Assembly (NCBI RefSeq): GCF_000244975.1
Contig: NZ_CM001440.1
Span: 2,216,325-2,280,324 of the forward strand
Direction of reading: 5' to 3'
DNA length: 64,000 bases
Source: Saccharomonospora cyanea NA-134
Lineage (GTDB): Bacteria; Actinomycetota; Actinomycetes; Mycobacteriales; Pseudonocardiaceae
Below the pieces are notes generated by a model that saw nothing but the letters and a program-made list of their open reading frames with translations, did no database searches and was not told where the DNA came from. Position 1 is the first letter of the stretch, and each line of letters opens with the position of its first letter. A program made the position numbers and the translations under genes. Positions 19,401 to 28,107 of this stretch are shown here, in pieces.

Positions 19401-19426
19401 CGACGGGGGGACGATCTCGGCTGCAT
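16421..19426 (-). CDS. Secreted multidomain carbohydrate protein (PA14, sugar-dehydrogenase-like propeller, CBM, DUF1080)
   Basis: 1001 residues. Residues 1-35 form a signal peptide (RRLPRRLTTLVAAAAVTSG, cleavage near ATA-QEP). About 60-190 look like a PA14 domain (VPEDGQYTFRLTSDDGSRL). About 240-590 resemble a PQQ-type sugar dehydrogenase beta-propeller (LKEPMGLKV, LRTPNGIGWGP, ITRGPDGAIYLGG). About 690-815 is a CBM6/35-like module (YEAEEAKLSGGAAIDTDHTG), and about 825-1001 is DUF1080, the 3-keto-glycoside hydrolase family (LFDGENRGAWQ, ANSGVYLQERYEIQILDSYG). Start 19426 has AGGAG five bases upstream. Likely an exported enzyme acting on glycans or glycosides; single-gene unit. The exact reaction is not deducible. 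Confidence 0.85.
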   Translation of the reverse strand: MQPRSSPRRLPRRLTTLVAAAAVTSGLGLPAATAQEPGAQAELPPQEPGVTLRVFDVQQPMNEICTLKAGQTPNVDRLMPDIDWSSAEDFGGIGDYFVSHAIANLHVPEDGQYTFRLTSDDGSRLTIGDEVVIDHDGLHAAEPKEGTAFLTAGPHPLLVEHFDSAGEQQVTLEWRPPGAAGFEVVTDSVLSTEADVVRVTAPGRKECESGTDTPGDGMPLTDVHPNYTLTDLRPEGFEPQVSAMDWMPDGRLAIATWGGTDNVTGEVYLLDNVTGDTGPEEVTVTRVAEGLKEPMGLKVVDGTIYVSQKHELTELVDVDGDDVVDEYNTVATWPFSDNFHEFAFGLLYRDGFFYLNLSVAINYGGATTDPQPSENRGTTIKVNRRTGEVSYIAGGLRTPNGIGWGPGRDIFVTDNQGGWLPASKLVHIKQDRFFNHYTNPDGPFDDQPVTRPVLWLPQNEIANSPSTPLYVEKGPFAGQMLFGDVTYGGIQRAYLEKVKGQYQGAVFRMTQGLEVGVNRITRGPDGAIYLGGLGAGGNWGQAGKLTYGLQKLTPAGDNAFDILAMRAVPGGFELEYTRPLSEETAQDLAAHYQITQWRYVPTPSYGGPKVDEETLPVTSATLSKDGRKVTLTIPGLQPDRVVHVRSPRPFTSVDGQSLWSTEAWYTLNRIPGAEPPVTTYEAEEAKLSGGAAIDTDHTGYSGGGFVDGYGTEGASTTFHVTVEKGGTYDVGLRYSNGPNPFQGTKTLGVSVNGREVTRTHLPSTGDWESWSTGTESLKLRAGANTITYTHGPDDTGHVNLDLITVHRKGERITLFDGENRGAWQHTDGRTAQWPLVDGAMEVCCGDIRTEQAFTDFRLHVEFWLPEYPPDVTGQARANSGVYLQERYEIQILDSYGKTSLEPNEAAGIYNVKAADVNAATPPETWQSYDITFRAARYDEAGNKVDDARVTVVWNGVTVHDNVAVDAPTGNGRPEGPAAGAIRLQDHGNEVRYRNIWIEPLH

Positions 19427-19470
19427 TCATGCTCCTGGTGTCGTGGTGCTGTCATGGGCAGGCCCGGGCC

Positions 19471-19487
19471 CGTGCCCGTCGGGCACG
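19471..19487. other. Short perfect hairpin in the divergent region before cobQ
   Basis: CGTGCCC, loop GTC, GGGCACG: a 7-bp stem located 45 bp upstream of the secreted-protein start and 220 bp upstream of cobQ. It could be a 5'-leader structure of the secreted-protein mRNA. The rest of the 280-bp gap shows no gene, and I find no convincing cobalamin-riboswitch B12 box. Confidence 0.3.
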
Positions 19488-19706
19488 TTCACTGGCTCCG
19501 TGCGGTCGATCACCGGGTAACACTGAGCTGCCGACGCGTCGTGGACGTGACGATAAGAGCCTTCTGCTCCGAAGTCGAGGTCCTTTTGTCGATTTCCCGC
19601 AGAACGAGCAACGCGACGTTCGAAAGCTGGCACCGGGTGTGGCCGCTCAGCCCGGCGGTGTCCGGCAGGGTGCCGGCCGTTACGCGACCTCGGCGATACT
19701 CACCGC

Positions 19707-21212
19707 GTGGACGCACACGGAGCGAGAACGGGGCGGCTGCTCGTCGCCGGGACGACGTCCGACGCGGGCAAGACCCTCGTGACCACCGGGCTGTGCCGGG
19801 CGTTCGCGCGGCGTGGACTGAAGGTCGCTCCGTTCAAGGCCCAGAACATGTCGAACAACTCGATGGTCTGTGCCGACGGCGCCGAACTCGGCCGGGCGCA
19901 GTGGGTCCAGGCACTCGCCGCCGGGGTCGAGCCGGAGGCCGCGATGAACCCGGTCCTGCTCAAACCGGGCGGCGACGAGCGCAGTCACGTCGTCGTCATG
20001 GGAAAGCCCGCGGGGGACATCACCTCGGCGGAGTTCCCCGGTGGGCGGGCGCACCTCGCGCGGGCCGCGTACGCCGCCTACCGCGACCTGCTCCACCGGT
20101 TCGACCTCGTCGTCTGTGAGGGGGCCGGCAGCCCCGCCGAGATCAACCTGCGGGCGGGGGACTACGTGAACATGGGGCTGGCCCGGCACGGCGACGTTCC
20201 CACCGTGCTCGTCGGTGACATCGACCGAGGTGGTGTGTTCGCCGCCTTCTACGGCACCGTGGCGCTGCTGGAACCCGAGGACCAGGCGCTCGTCGCGGGC
20301 TTCGTCGTCAACAAGTTCCGCGGCGACGACACCCTCCTGGCGCCGGGACTGCGCAGGCTGGAGGAACTCACCGGTCGCCGCGTCTACGGCACGCTGCCGT
20401 GGACGCCGGACGTGTGGCTCGACTCCGAGGACACGCTGGACACGCTCCCCCTGCGGGACCGTCCGCGTGCCGGTGGGGCGGCGCTGCGGGTCGTCGTCGT
20501 CCGCCTGCCGCGCGTCAGCAACGCGACCGATGTGGACGCCCTCGGCCTGGAACCCGGCGTCGAGGTCGTCTTCACCGCCGACCCGCACGACCTCGACGAC
20601 GCCGACCTCGTCGTCCTGCCCGGCACGAGGGCCACCGTCGCCGACCTGGCGTGGTTGCGCTCGCGAGGGCTGGATCGGGCCCTGGTGCGGCACGCCGAGG
20701 CCGGGCGGGCCGTGCTCGGCATCTGCGGCGGTTTCCAGATGCTCGGCCGCCACATCCACGATCCGCAGGGCGTCGAAACCGCCGACCCGGTGAGCGTCCC
20801 GGGTCTCGGCCTGCTGCCGGTGGAGACGACCTTCTCACCGGAGAAGACCCTGCGGCTCTCCCACGGCACGGCCCTCGGCGCCGAGGTGTCCGGCTACGAG
20901 ATCCACCACGGCCGCATCACCCGCGACTCCTCCGCCGAGGAGTTCCTCGGCGGCGCCCGCGTCGGCAGGGTGCTGGGCACGATGTGGCACGGCAGCCTGG
21001 AGTCGGACGCGCTGCGCACGGCCCTGCTGAACCTGGCCGCCGGGGCACGTGGCCGTTCGTTCCCGGCCTCGGAAGCCAGCTTCGGCCGCAGTCGCGAGGC
21101 GCGGCTCGACCTGCTCGGCGACCTCGTCGAACGGCACCTCGACGTCGACGCCCTTCTGGACCTCGCCCGGCACGGACCCCCGCCCGTCCCGACGATCGGT
21201 CCGCACGGGTGA
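19707..21212 (+). CDS. cobQ: Cobyric acid synthase (adenosylcobyric acid a,c-diamide amidotransferase family)
   Basis: 501 residues; performs glutamine- and ATP-dependent amidation of the b, d, e and g side chains in cobalamin synthesis. The N-terminal dethiobiotin-synthetase-like domain has the P-loop GTTSDAGKTLVTTGLCR, then KAQNMSNNS, ELGRAQ and EGAGSPAEINL. The C-terminal class I glutaminase domain has the nucleophile in GICGGFQMLG and the catalytic His in GYEIHHGR. Start GTG 19707 is the first codon of the conserved block. A single gene here; other cob genes are not in the window. Confidence 0.95.
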   Translation: MDAHGARTGRLLVAGTTSDAGKTLVTTGLCRAFARRGLKVAPFKAQNMSNNSMVCADGAELGRAQWVQALAAGVEPEAAMNPVLLKPGGDERSHVVVMGKPAGDITSAEFPGGRAHLARAAYAAYRDLLHRFDLVVCEGAGSPAEINLRAGDYVNMGLARHGDVPTVLVGDIDRGGVFAAFYGTVALLEPEDQALVAGFVVNKFRGDDTLLAPGLRRLEELTGRRVYGTLPWTPDVWLDSEDTLDTLPLRDRPRAGGAALRVVVVRLPRVSNATDVDALGLEPGVEVVFTADPHDLDDADLVVLPGTRATVADLAWLRSRGLDRALVRHAEAGRAVLGICGGFQMLGRHIHDPQGVETADPVSVPGLGLLPVETTFSPEKTLRLSHGTALGAEVSGYEIHHGRITRDSSAEEFLGGARVGRVLGTMWHGSLESDALRTALLNLAAGARGRSFPASEASFGRSREARLDLLGDLVERHLDVDALLDLARHGPPPVPTIGPHG

Positions 21213-21250
21213 GGCGACCGAGGGCCGCTTCCCCGGACAGTGTGCGGGCG

Positions 21251-22378
21251 TCATCGCGGTCCTCCGCCGATGGGCAACGACGCGGCGACGGCCGGTGCGT
21301 GCTCGTCGTCCATACGCTCCAGCCGGATGCCCGGCGGGGCGAGCCGCACCAACCATTCGACCGCCGCGTCGACGGTGGCGTCGGTCATGGCGGCCACGCG
21401 CAGGACCGCCGAGTGCCCGGGAACCGTGATCGCGATCGTGCACGCGCTTCCGGGCACGGCGGCCAGCAGGTGGTGCAACACCTGCATACGAGCGGACGGC
21501 GAGTGCTCCGCCAGCCCCGTCACCCGGAGCCCCACCTGGGAGACGTGCCCGGCCCGCCAGTGCCGTCGTTCTTCCCGGACCGTGCCACGGCCCGCTCCGA
21601 CGTGGGTGAGCGCGAGCAGCGTCGCGAGCACCTGCGTCTCGGTCGACGCGACGGCGCCCAGACCTGCTTCGCGGAGGGCCCGATGCAGCTTGCGCACGGT
21701 GTTGTTCAGCGCGACCAGTAGTTCGGCGTCGGTCGCGAGGTTCGGGTCACGCATCGCGCGCACCGTCAGCCAGACCCGGGTCACCTCTCCCGGTTGTGGT
21801 CCACGGTGCAGCACGAGTTGGGAGCGGACGCCGGGCCGGGGCGGGCCGGGATCGGCGTCGGTCGGCAGGGAGCCCGAGAGCACGAGCCGCACGAACGCGG
21901 CGGTGTCGTCGCCGACCGGTCGCGTCACGGCGACCAGTTCCTCGCCGCGGCTCACGACGCCGGCGGGCCGGCCCGCGAGCTCGACGGTGTGGACGCCGGC
22001 TCCGGGCACGAGGGCACGCAGCAGGACGCGACCGCACTCGTCCGGGGACAGGCCGTCGAGGTCACGATCGTGCCGCCGCAACCGGAACCGGGCCACGGAC
22101 ACCAGCGCGTCGGACAGCCAGCGCCCCCGTACCCGCGATCCGGACAGGGCCAGCAGCGTCGCGGCGCCGAGCAGGAGCCCCCACCGTGCCGGCCAGGGGC
22201 TGCCGACCGCCACCACCACCGTGGCGAGGCAGAGTTGCCAGCACACGACACGCAGCACCGGCAGCCTCAGCGACCGGTGCCGTCCCGATCGCGGCGGACC
22301 GGGGGTGGTCCGCTCGGCGGCAGCCCACCGGACGCGTCCGTTGCCCGCCTCGGGAAGCGGCCGGAGTCCGGCCGTCAT
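21251..22378 (-). CDS. eccE: Type VII secretion protein EccE
   Basis: 375 residues from ATG 22378 (GAGGA 8 bases upstream). Two adjacent hydrophobic helices near the N-terminus (about residues 35-75: LPVLRVVCWQLCLATVVVAVG and a following leucine-rich segment) precede a cytoplasmic domain with the EccE-family segment QVLATLLALTHVGAGRG...ERRHWRAGHVSQ. EccE forms the periphery of the ESX inner-membrane complex. It is downstream of the kinase-like gene on the same strand and opposite eccD/eccB. Confidence 0.8.
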   Translation of the reverse strand: MTAGLRPLPEAGNGRVRWAAAERTTPGPPRSGRHRSLRLPVLRVVCWQLCLATVVVAVGSPWPARWGLLLGAATLLALSGSRVRGRWLSDALVSVARFRLRRHDRDLDGLSPDECGRVLLRALVPGAGVHTVELAGRPAGVVSRGEELVAVTRPVGDDTAAFVRLVLSGSLPTDADPGPPRPGVRSQLVLHRGPQPGEVTRVWLTVRAMRDPNLATDAELLVALNNTVRKLHRALREAGLGAVASTETQVLATLLALTHVGAGRGTVREERRHWRAGHVSQVGLRVTGLAEHSPSARMQVLHHLLAAVPGSACTIAITVPGHSAVLRVAAMTDATVDAAVEWLVRLAPPGIRLERMDDEHAPAVAASLPIGGGPR

Positions 22379-22484
22379 CGCGGTGTCCTCACGCCACCGG
22401 GAATGGGAAAGAACATGCGACGACGATTCCAGCACGAACATGAGTTTCTGATGACAGCGTGCTCGCGGAGTGTCAGCGGAGCCG

Positions 22485-23867
22485 TCAGCCGTGGCAGGTG
22501 GCGTTCCGGATCGGTTTGGCTTCGCTCTCCACCACCCCGGCGTCGGAGGCACCCTGGATCCGGAAGCAGTACGGCCGGGACGGGTCGACGCGCAGCCGGT
22601 ACCCGCTGACCTCTCCCACGACGATCGCGTCACTGCGCTTGCCCAGGGCAGCGATCTCCACCGCGAAGTCGAGCGGTTCGCTGCTCCGCCACGACAGCTC
22701 GACGTAGTCACCCCGATCCACCGGATCGTCGAGTTCGATCCGTGCCGGTGCGGTGCCGGGCGCCGACCGCGTGGGGGTGAAGACCGCCACGGGCACCGGG
22801 GCGGGTTCGGCTTTCTCGTGCCCCGGAAGCCGGTCCGGCTGTAGCACGAGCAGCGCGACGGCCAGGGTCGCGAGCACGACGACGCCTCCCACGGCGACGG
22901 CCGCGTGTGGCGTTCTCGTCCGGTTCGCCGTTCGGTTCGCGCGCCGGTTTCGTCCCCTCGGTGCCGCCTTCGCAGGCGGTCGCTGCCGGGAGGGGGAGAC
23001 GGTCACGGTGTCGGACGGGCCCGGAACGGACGTGCCGGCCGGGGCGCCGCCGAAGTCGTCGAACTCGGGTTCGGCGGGCACCGGCCCGCGCAGGGCGTCG
23101 ATCATGGCCGCCACCGTCGCCGCGTCCGGCGGCCGCGCGTCCGGGTTCCGCGCCAGGAGGGAGGCGAGCAACCGCACCAACCCGGGTGGCAGGTCGGTTC
23201 GGTCCAGGGGAGGTACGTCGCTACTGAGCACGCGCAGCAGCCGCTCGTCCACCGACTCGCCCGGCCTGCCCGGGTGGGGCGGCGTGCCCGACAGCGCGAA
23301 GTGCAGCACGGCTCCGAGCCCGTAGAGATCCGCCCGCTCGTCCCGCACGTCCAGGCGCAGTGTCTCCGGAGCCTGATAGGCGACGGCGCCGGTCTCGGAG
23401 GGGAACTCACGCCGCAACGTCACGCCGAAGTCGGCGAGCACCGGTTCACCCGACGACCGGAACAGCACGTTGCCGGGGGAGACACCGCCGTGCACGAGCC
23501 CGGCCGAGTGAGCGGCGGCCAGAGCGGTCGCCACGACGCTGCCAAGCGCGAGCGCGTCGGCAACCGGGAAGGGCCCCGACGTGCCGACGAGTTCCGACAG
23601 CGACCGCGCGCAGAGTTCCATACGCAGCGCACAGCGGCCGTCGGACAGTTCGGCAACGTCGTCCACCGCCAGCACGGGTGCCTGCGGACCCAGGCCCGCC
23701 AGGAGGCCCACCTCGGCTTCGAGATCGCTGCGGGCGCGTGGGTCGAGCGGTCCCGGATAGACCTTCAGCGCGAACCCGCCTCGCACACCCGCGGTGCCGC
23801 CGGCGTGCACGGCGGCCACGGGCCCGGTGCCGAGCAACACCAGGTCGTCGGAGTCGAAAGGTCCCAT
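22485..23867 (-). CDS. Membrane-anchored Ser/Thr kinase-fold protein, predicted pseudokinase
   Basis: 460 residues. Kinase fold at 8-265: VAIK-type lysine K35 (FALKVY), DFG at 146-148 (LADFGVTL), APE at 166-168 (QAPETL), and DLYGLGAVLHFALSG. The catalytic loop reads VHGGVSPGNVLF at 125-136 instead of HRDLKPxN: the catalytic Asp is G128 and the Lys is S130, so phosphotransfer should be lost or very weak. A basic linker leads to one transmembrane helix at about 322-343 and a fibronectin-III-like extracellular domain at 370-460, with a Cys pair (C434, C458). It is encoded in the ESX locus upstream of eccE, suggesting a structural or sensing role in secretion. Start 23867 has AGGAAG upstream. Confidence 0.8.
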   Translation of the reverse strand: MGPFDSDDLVLLGTGPVAAVHAGGTAGVRGGFALKVYPGPLDPRARSDLEAEVGLLAGLGPQAPVLAVDDVAELSDGRCALRMELCARSLSELVGTSGPFPVADALALGSVVATALAAAHSAGLVHGGVSPGNVLFRSSGEPVLADFGVTLRREFPSETGAVAYQAPETLRLDVRDERADLYGLGAVLHFALSGTPPHPGRPGESVDERLLRVLSSDVPPLDRTDLPPGLVRLLASLLARNPDARPPDAATVAAMIDALRGPVPAEPEFDDFGGAPAGTSVPGPSDTVTVSPSRQRPPAKAAPRGRNRRANRTANRTRTPHAAVAVGGVVVLATLAVALLVLQPDRLPGHEKAEPAPVPVAVFTPTRSAPGTAPARIELDDPVDRGDYVELSWRSSEPLDFAVEIAALGKRSDAIVVGEVSGYRLRVDPSRPYCFRIQGASDAGVVESEAKPIRNATCHG

Positions 23868-24021
23868 CCTCAGGTCTTCCTGGCGCACCGGACGGCATGT
23901 CCGGTAGTTGCCGTGCCCGTTCCCCTGCGGTCCTCGCGGGGCCATCGTAAGCGCCGGAAGTGACGGACAGGGCCCGGACGGCAGCTTGCTGCCGCCGGTC
24001 GGCGGCACCGAAGGGAACAGC

Positions 24022-25355
24022 ATGGCCATCACCAACCTTGTGAGGGTGACGATCGACGCACCGGCACGTCGCCTCGACCTCGCCGTGCCGGAGCACTCCA
24101 CAGTGGCCGAGACCCTGCCGGGACTGTTGCGACGTGCGGGCGAGACACTGGCCGACGACGGCGTCACCGACGGCGGTTGGTTGCTGCGGCGCGCCGACGG
24201 CAGCGCGCTCGAACTAGGCCGGTCGCTCGGCGCGTACGGAATCCACGACGGCGAGATCCTGTACCTGGTTCCCAGGCGCCTGCACTGGCCCGAACTCGAG
24301 TACGACGACCTGGCCGGCACGATCGCAGCGGGGGCGGACCGAACCGGGGGACTGTGGGGACCCACGCACACCCGTGCGGCGGGCCTGGCGACAGGAGGCG
24401 TCGCCGTGTTGCTGGCCCTGCTGGCGATCGTGCGGGCGGGGCCACCGTGGAGTACGCCGGCATGGGTGGCGTTGGGACTCTGCGCGACGCTGCTCGCGGG
24501 GGCGCGGTGCTGGCGCTGCCGTTCGGCTTCAGCGGCGGCGGCCTGCTCCTCGGTACCGGACCACAGCCCGCCGGATTCGGCGCACCGCACCTGCTTGCCG
24601 CGTGCGGCGCGCTGCTCGTCGCCTCGGCCCTCGCGTATCTCGGCGTGGTGGAACGGGCCGAGATCTTCCTCGCCGGCATCACCGCGGGCGTGGTCGGCAC
24701 ACTCGCGTCGTGGCTGGCGACCCTGGAGGCGCTCGACGGTGCCGACGGTGCCGCTGTGGCAACCGTGGCGGTGTTGTTGTTCTCGCCGTTGTTCGGTCCA
24801 CTGGCGACTCGGCTGGGCAGGGTGCCGATGCCGGTGCTGCCCCGCACCACCGCCGACCTGGTGCGGGACGACCCTCAGCCACCCCGGCACGCCGTCTACG
24901 CGGCCGTGCTGCGGGCCGACCAGCTGTTGACCGGCATGATCGTCGGTGCGGCGACCGCCGTCGTGCTGTGCCAGGTCGTCCTCGCGGGACAGCCGAGCAC
25001 GTCGGTCACCGTGCTGCTGGCCGTGCTGGCGGCCGGGTTCTGCCTCCGCGCCCGCCTGTACCCGGCGCTGCGGCACCGAGCACCGCTGCTGCTCGCGGGA
25101 GTGTCCGGGGCGGGCGCGCTCGCCGCGGGCCCCCTGATGTCCGGTGCGGGCGGCCTGCTCGTCATCACGGCGCCCTGCCTGGTCGTGGCCGGTGGGGTGG
25201 CGGTTCTGGCCGGCCTCGCCTACAGCAGGAGGCAGGCCGGCCCGTTCTTCGGCCGCTTCGCCGAACTGGCCGAGGTGGTGGTCGTGCTGGCCTGTGTGCC
25301 GGTGCTGTGCGCCGTACTGGGCCTGTACGGGCACCTGCGCGGGTTGGGCGGGTGA
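24022..25355 (+). pseudogene. eccD: Type VII secretion protein EccD, with one-base frameshift
   Basis: A full-length 444-residue EccD is recovered if one G is added to the GGGGG run at 24498-24502. Frame one (ATG 24022, AAGGGAAC upstream) gives the N-terminal ubiquitin-like YukD domain (about residues 5-90: RVTIDAPARRLDLAVPEHST, LGAYGIHDGEILYL) and the first helix, then drifts off. Frame two resumes at AVLALPFGFSGGGLLLG and supplies about nine more membrane helices to the stop at 25355. EccD forms the membrane vestibule of the ESX translocon. The eccB GTG follows 4 bases after the stop, so the pair is coupled. A real loss would disable the system; sequencing error is more likely. Confidence 0.85.
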
Positions 25356-25359
25356 GGTC

Positions 25360-26763
25360 GTGGCGTCCAAACGTGATCTGCTCCAGGCACACCAGTTCCT
25401 TGCCCAGCGCGTCATCTCCGCGCTGGTGACGCGCGATCCCGACCCGGAACAGCCACCGTTCCGCCGTCCCGGCGGTGCGGCCGTGGGCAGCGTCGTCCTC
25501 GGCGTGCTCGCCCTCGTCGCCGTGTGGGTGTACGGCCTGCTCAACCCCGGCGGGAACACGGCGTGGCGCGACCGGCCCGCGGTGATCGTGGCCGAGGAGT
25601 CCGGCGCACAGTACGTCTACCTGGACGGTGTGCTGCATCCCGTGGAGAACCACACCTCGGCTCTGCTGGCCCTCGGTCAGCATGCCGAGACGCTGTCCGT
25701 GTCGAGCGCGTCGCTGGCGGGCGTACCCCGCGGACCCCGTATCGGGATCGCCGACGCGCCGGACGCGTTGCCCGAGCCGGATCTGCTGCTCACCGGCGGG
25801 TGGAGCCTGTGTTCACGGTCCCGGCCGGACGGCAGCGGGTCGACTGTGGACGAATCCGTGCTGCTGGCGGGTACACCGGCCCCGGGTGGTCGGCCACTGG
25901 CGGACGCCGCCGTGCTCGCCGAGGTTCCGGGCGGCGGGGAGCAGTACCTGATCGCGGGCGGCTACCGGCATCCCATCCACCGGCCCGACACGGTGGCGGT
26001 GGGGCTGGCGTTGCAGTCCGAGCCGAAGACCAGGGCCACCAGAGCGCTGGTGGACGTCCTGCCCCTGGGGCAGCCGATCGCACCGGTAGCCCTGGAGGAC
26101 GTCGGTGAGCCGTCGTCCGCGGTCCCGACGCGCAGCGACGTCCGCGTGGGGCAGCTGCTCGTCGTGCGGACCTCCGGCGGCCGCGAGCACTACCTCGCCG
26201 AAGCCACGCGCCTGCGAGCCATCTCCCCGATGCAGTACGACATCCAGCGCGCGGACCCGGCGACGAGGAAGGCGTACGAGGACGGCGAGCCGTTCGGCAT
26301 CGCTCTGAGCCCCGCCGCGGCCGCCGAAGCCCGCCGGACGCCGGTCGAGCGGCCCGGACCGGGGGCGGCGCCCACGAAGCGGCCACGGATCACGGGAGGC
26401 GGTGGTCTCTGCGTGACCTACGAGCCCGGTGCCACCGTGCCGACCTTGCGGGTCGATCCCCGTCTCACCGACGTCGCGACGGTGGCCACCACCCGCAACA
26501 CCGAACACGGGATGCCGCTGGCCGATCACGTCCACGTCGAGCCGGGCCGGGCCGTGCTGGTCGAGGCCATGCCCGCGGCCGGCGCATACGCGGGAACGCT
26601 GATGGTGGTCACCGATCAGGGCCGGGCGCACCCGCTGCCGAGCCGGGAGGTGTTGGACCTGCTCGGCTACGGCGACGTCGAACCCGTCCGGCTGCCCGCG
26701 GGCATCGTGGCCCGGGTACCGCTGGGCAGCAGTCTGGACCCCGCCCAGGCGTTGAGACCCTGA
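25360..26763 (+). CDS. eccB: Type VII secretion protein EccB
   Basis: 467 residues from GTG 25360. The conserved N-terminus SKRDLLQAHQFLAQRVISAL, a single transmembrane helix at about 43-65 (AVGSVVLGVLALVAVWVYG) and the large periplasmic R-repeat domain are typical. A Cys pair (GGWSLCSRS, GGGLCVTY) probably forms the conserved disulfide. GGWSLC, YLVADGxR-like YLIAGGYRHPI and VEAMPA match family landmarks. EccB is the extracytoplasmic part of the ESX core complex. Convergent with the mycosin gene 21 bp away. Confidence 0.9.
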   Translation: MASKRDLLQAHQFLAQRVISALVTRDPDPEQPPFRRPGGAAVGSVVLGVLALVAVWVYGLLNPGGNTAWRDRPAVIVAEESGAQYVYLDGVLHPVENHTSALLALGQHAETLSVSSASLAGVPRGPRIGIADAPDALPEPDLLLTGGWSLCSRSRPDGSGSTVDESVLLAGTPAPGGRPLADAAVLAEVPGGGEQYLIAGGYRHPIHRPDTVAVGLALQSEPKTRATRALVDVLPLGQPIAPVALEDVGEPSSAVPTRSDVRVGQLLVVRTSGGREHYLAEATRLRAISPMQYDIQRADPATRKAYEDGEPFGIALSPAAAAEARRTPVERPGPGAAPTKRPRITGGGGLCVTYEPGATVPTLRVDPRLTDVATVATTRNTEHGMPLADHVHVEPGRAVLVEAMPAAGAYAGTLMVVTDQGRAHPLPSREVLDLLGYGDVEPVRLPAGIVARVPLGSSLDPAQALRP

Positions 26764-26784
26764 GCGGGGTCCGTGGTCCCTCGG

Positions 26785-28107
26785 TCAGTGCTCGACCGGT
26801 GGGCGGGGCACGAGGAACATCTCCTCCGGCAGATCGTCGCCCACCGGCCGGGCCGGAGGCAGGACGGTGCGCCGGGGTTGCCAGCGGTTGCGGCGTCCCC
26901 GCACCCGCACCACCGCCAGCGCCGCACCCGCGAGCACGCCCACCGCGACGAGAACGAGCAGGGTGCGGGCGTGTTCGATGCTGCCCTCCCACCACGCGGA
27001 GAGGCTCACTGCCGCCGGGTCCGGTGCGGCCCGCTGTGCGGGAGGCAGCGCGGCGGGAGCGGAGTCGGAGAGCCCTTCGGTGAGCGCTCGGTAGGGGTTG
27101 ACCAGCCCGGCGCCGTAGGCGGGGCTGTTCTGCCCACCCGGTGCCGGGCTCGCGGTCGCGAGAATGCGCTCCGCGATCTCCTCCGCCGAGAGTTCGGGAT
27201 GGGCCGAGCGCACCAGCGCCGCCGTCGCGGACACGAACGGGGCGGCGAAACTGGTGCCTTCCCGGTACTGGTGTCCACCCACGCGGGCGGTGCTGAGGAC
27301 ATCTCCACCAGGAGCCACCAGGTCCACCTGCGGACCGATCTGTGAGCTCGGCAGCCGGGTTCCGGACATGTCGACCGCCCCGACCCCGAGCACCCCGTCG
27401 TAGCCCGCGGGGAAGGTGGCCGGTCCCGCGGTGGTGCCCTGCTGGGCGTTCCCGACGGCGGCCACCACGACGACGTCGTTGACCACCGCGTGCCGGACCG
27501 CGGCACGCACGGACTCGTCGTCCAGTCCACCGGCTACGGAGAGGTTGATGACGTCGGCACCGTGGTCGGTCGCGTACCGGATGCCACGGGCCAGCACCTT
27601 CGGGTCGATGGCCTGCTTCGCGCCGTCACTGGTGTCGCTGTCACTGACCCGCACCGGCAGCACCGTGGCGTCCGGCGCGAGACCCGTGAACCCGACCCCC
27701 TCGACGGGCTCGGCGGCGATGATGCCGGCGACCGCGGTGCCGTGCGACACGCAGTCGAAGCTGCCCGGCAGGTCGCCGACCAGGAAGAAGTCCTGGCCGC
27801 GCAGCACCTTGCCGGGCTGCCGCAGCTGCGGGTGGTCCGCGTCCACGCCGGAGTCCACCACGGCGACCACCACTCCGGCTCCGGTTCCGTGCCGGTGCAC
27901 CGCCTGAACGTCGAGCGTCCGCTGCGCCCAGGGCACCTCCGTGACGGTGGGACTCGCCGGGGCGGGGCTGTCGCACGCGCCGCGCGGTGGCGCGGCGCCC
28001 GCGACGGTGGTGTTCGCGGCGGTGGTCGTGAACACCACCGCCGCGAATGCGACGGCCACTGCTCTCCCCCGGGACCCGCACGCCCTACGTGTGTGGTCGT
28101 TCGTCAT
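26785..28107 (-). CDS. mycP: Mycosin, type VII secretion-associated subtilisin-like protease
   Basis: 440 residues. Signal peptide about 1-38; the subtilase domain carries D85 (VVDSGVD), H122 (SHGTAVAG), the oxyanion N220 (AAVGN) and S286 (GTSFAAP), so the triad is intact. A C-terminal transmembrane helix at about 390-412 and a short basic cytoplasmic tail anchor it. Mycosins are structural and proteolytic partners of the ESX membrane complex. ATG 28107 has GGAGA 10 bases upstream. It is the last gene of the minus-strand block that encodes the small secreted-type proteins. Confidence 0.92.
   Translation of the reverse strand: MTNDHTRRACGSRGRAVAVAFAAVVFTTTAANTTVAGAAPPRGACDSPAPASPTVTEVPWAQRTLDVQAVHRHGTGAGVVVAVVDSGVDADHPQLRQPGKVLRGQDFFLVGDLPGSFDCVSHGTAVAGIIAAEPVEGVGFTGLAPDATVLPVRVSDSDTSDGAKQAIDPKVLARGIRYATDHGADVINLSVAGGLDDESVRAAVRHAVVNDVVVVAAVGNAQQGTTAGPATFPAGYDGVLGVGAVDMSGTRLPSSQIGPQVDLVAPGGDVLSTARVGGHQYREGTSFAAPFVSATAALVRSAHPELSAEEIAERILATASPAPGGQNSPAYGAGLVNPYRALTEGLSDSAPAALPPAQRAAPDPAAVSLSAWWEGSIEHARTLLVLVAVGVLAGAALAVVRVRGRRNRWQPRRTVLPPARPVGDDLPEEMFLVPRPPVEH

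Noticed and set aside
19427-19706. Cobalamin riboswitch upstream of cobQ
   Set aside because: No convincing B12-box sequence or multi-stem arrangement; only a short 7-bp hairpin.
16424-20119. A 1231-codon open frame opposite the secreted multidomain gene and into cobQ
   Set aside because: Antisense shadow of a gene with clear signal peptide and domains; composition is not protein-like.
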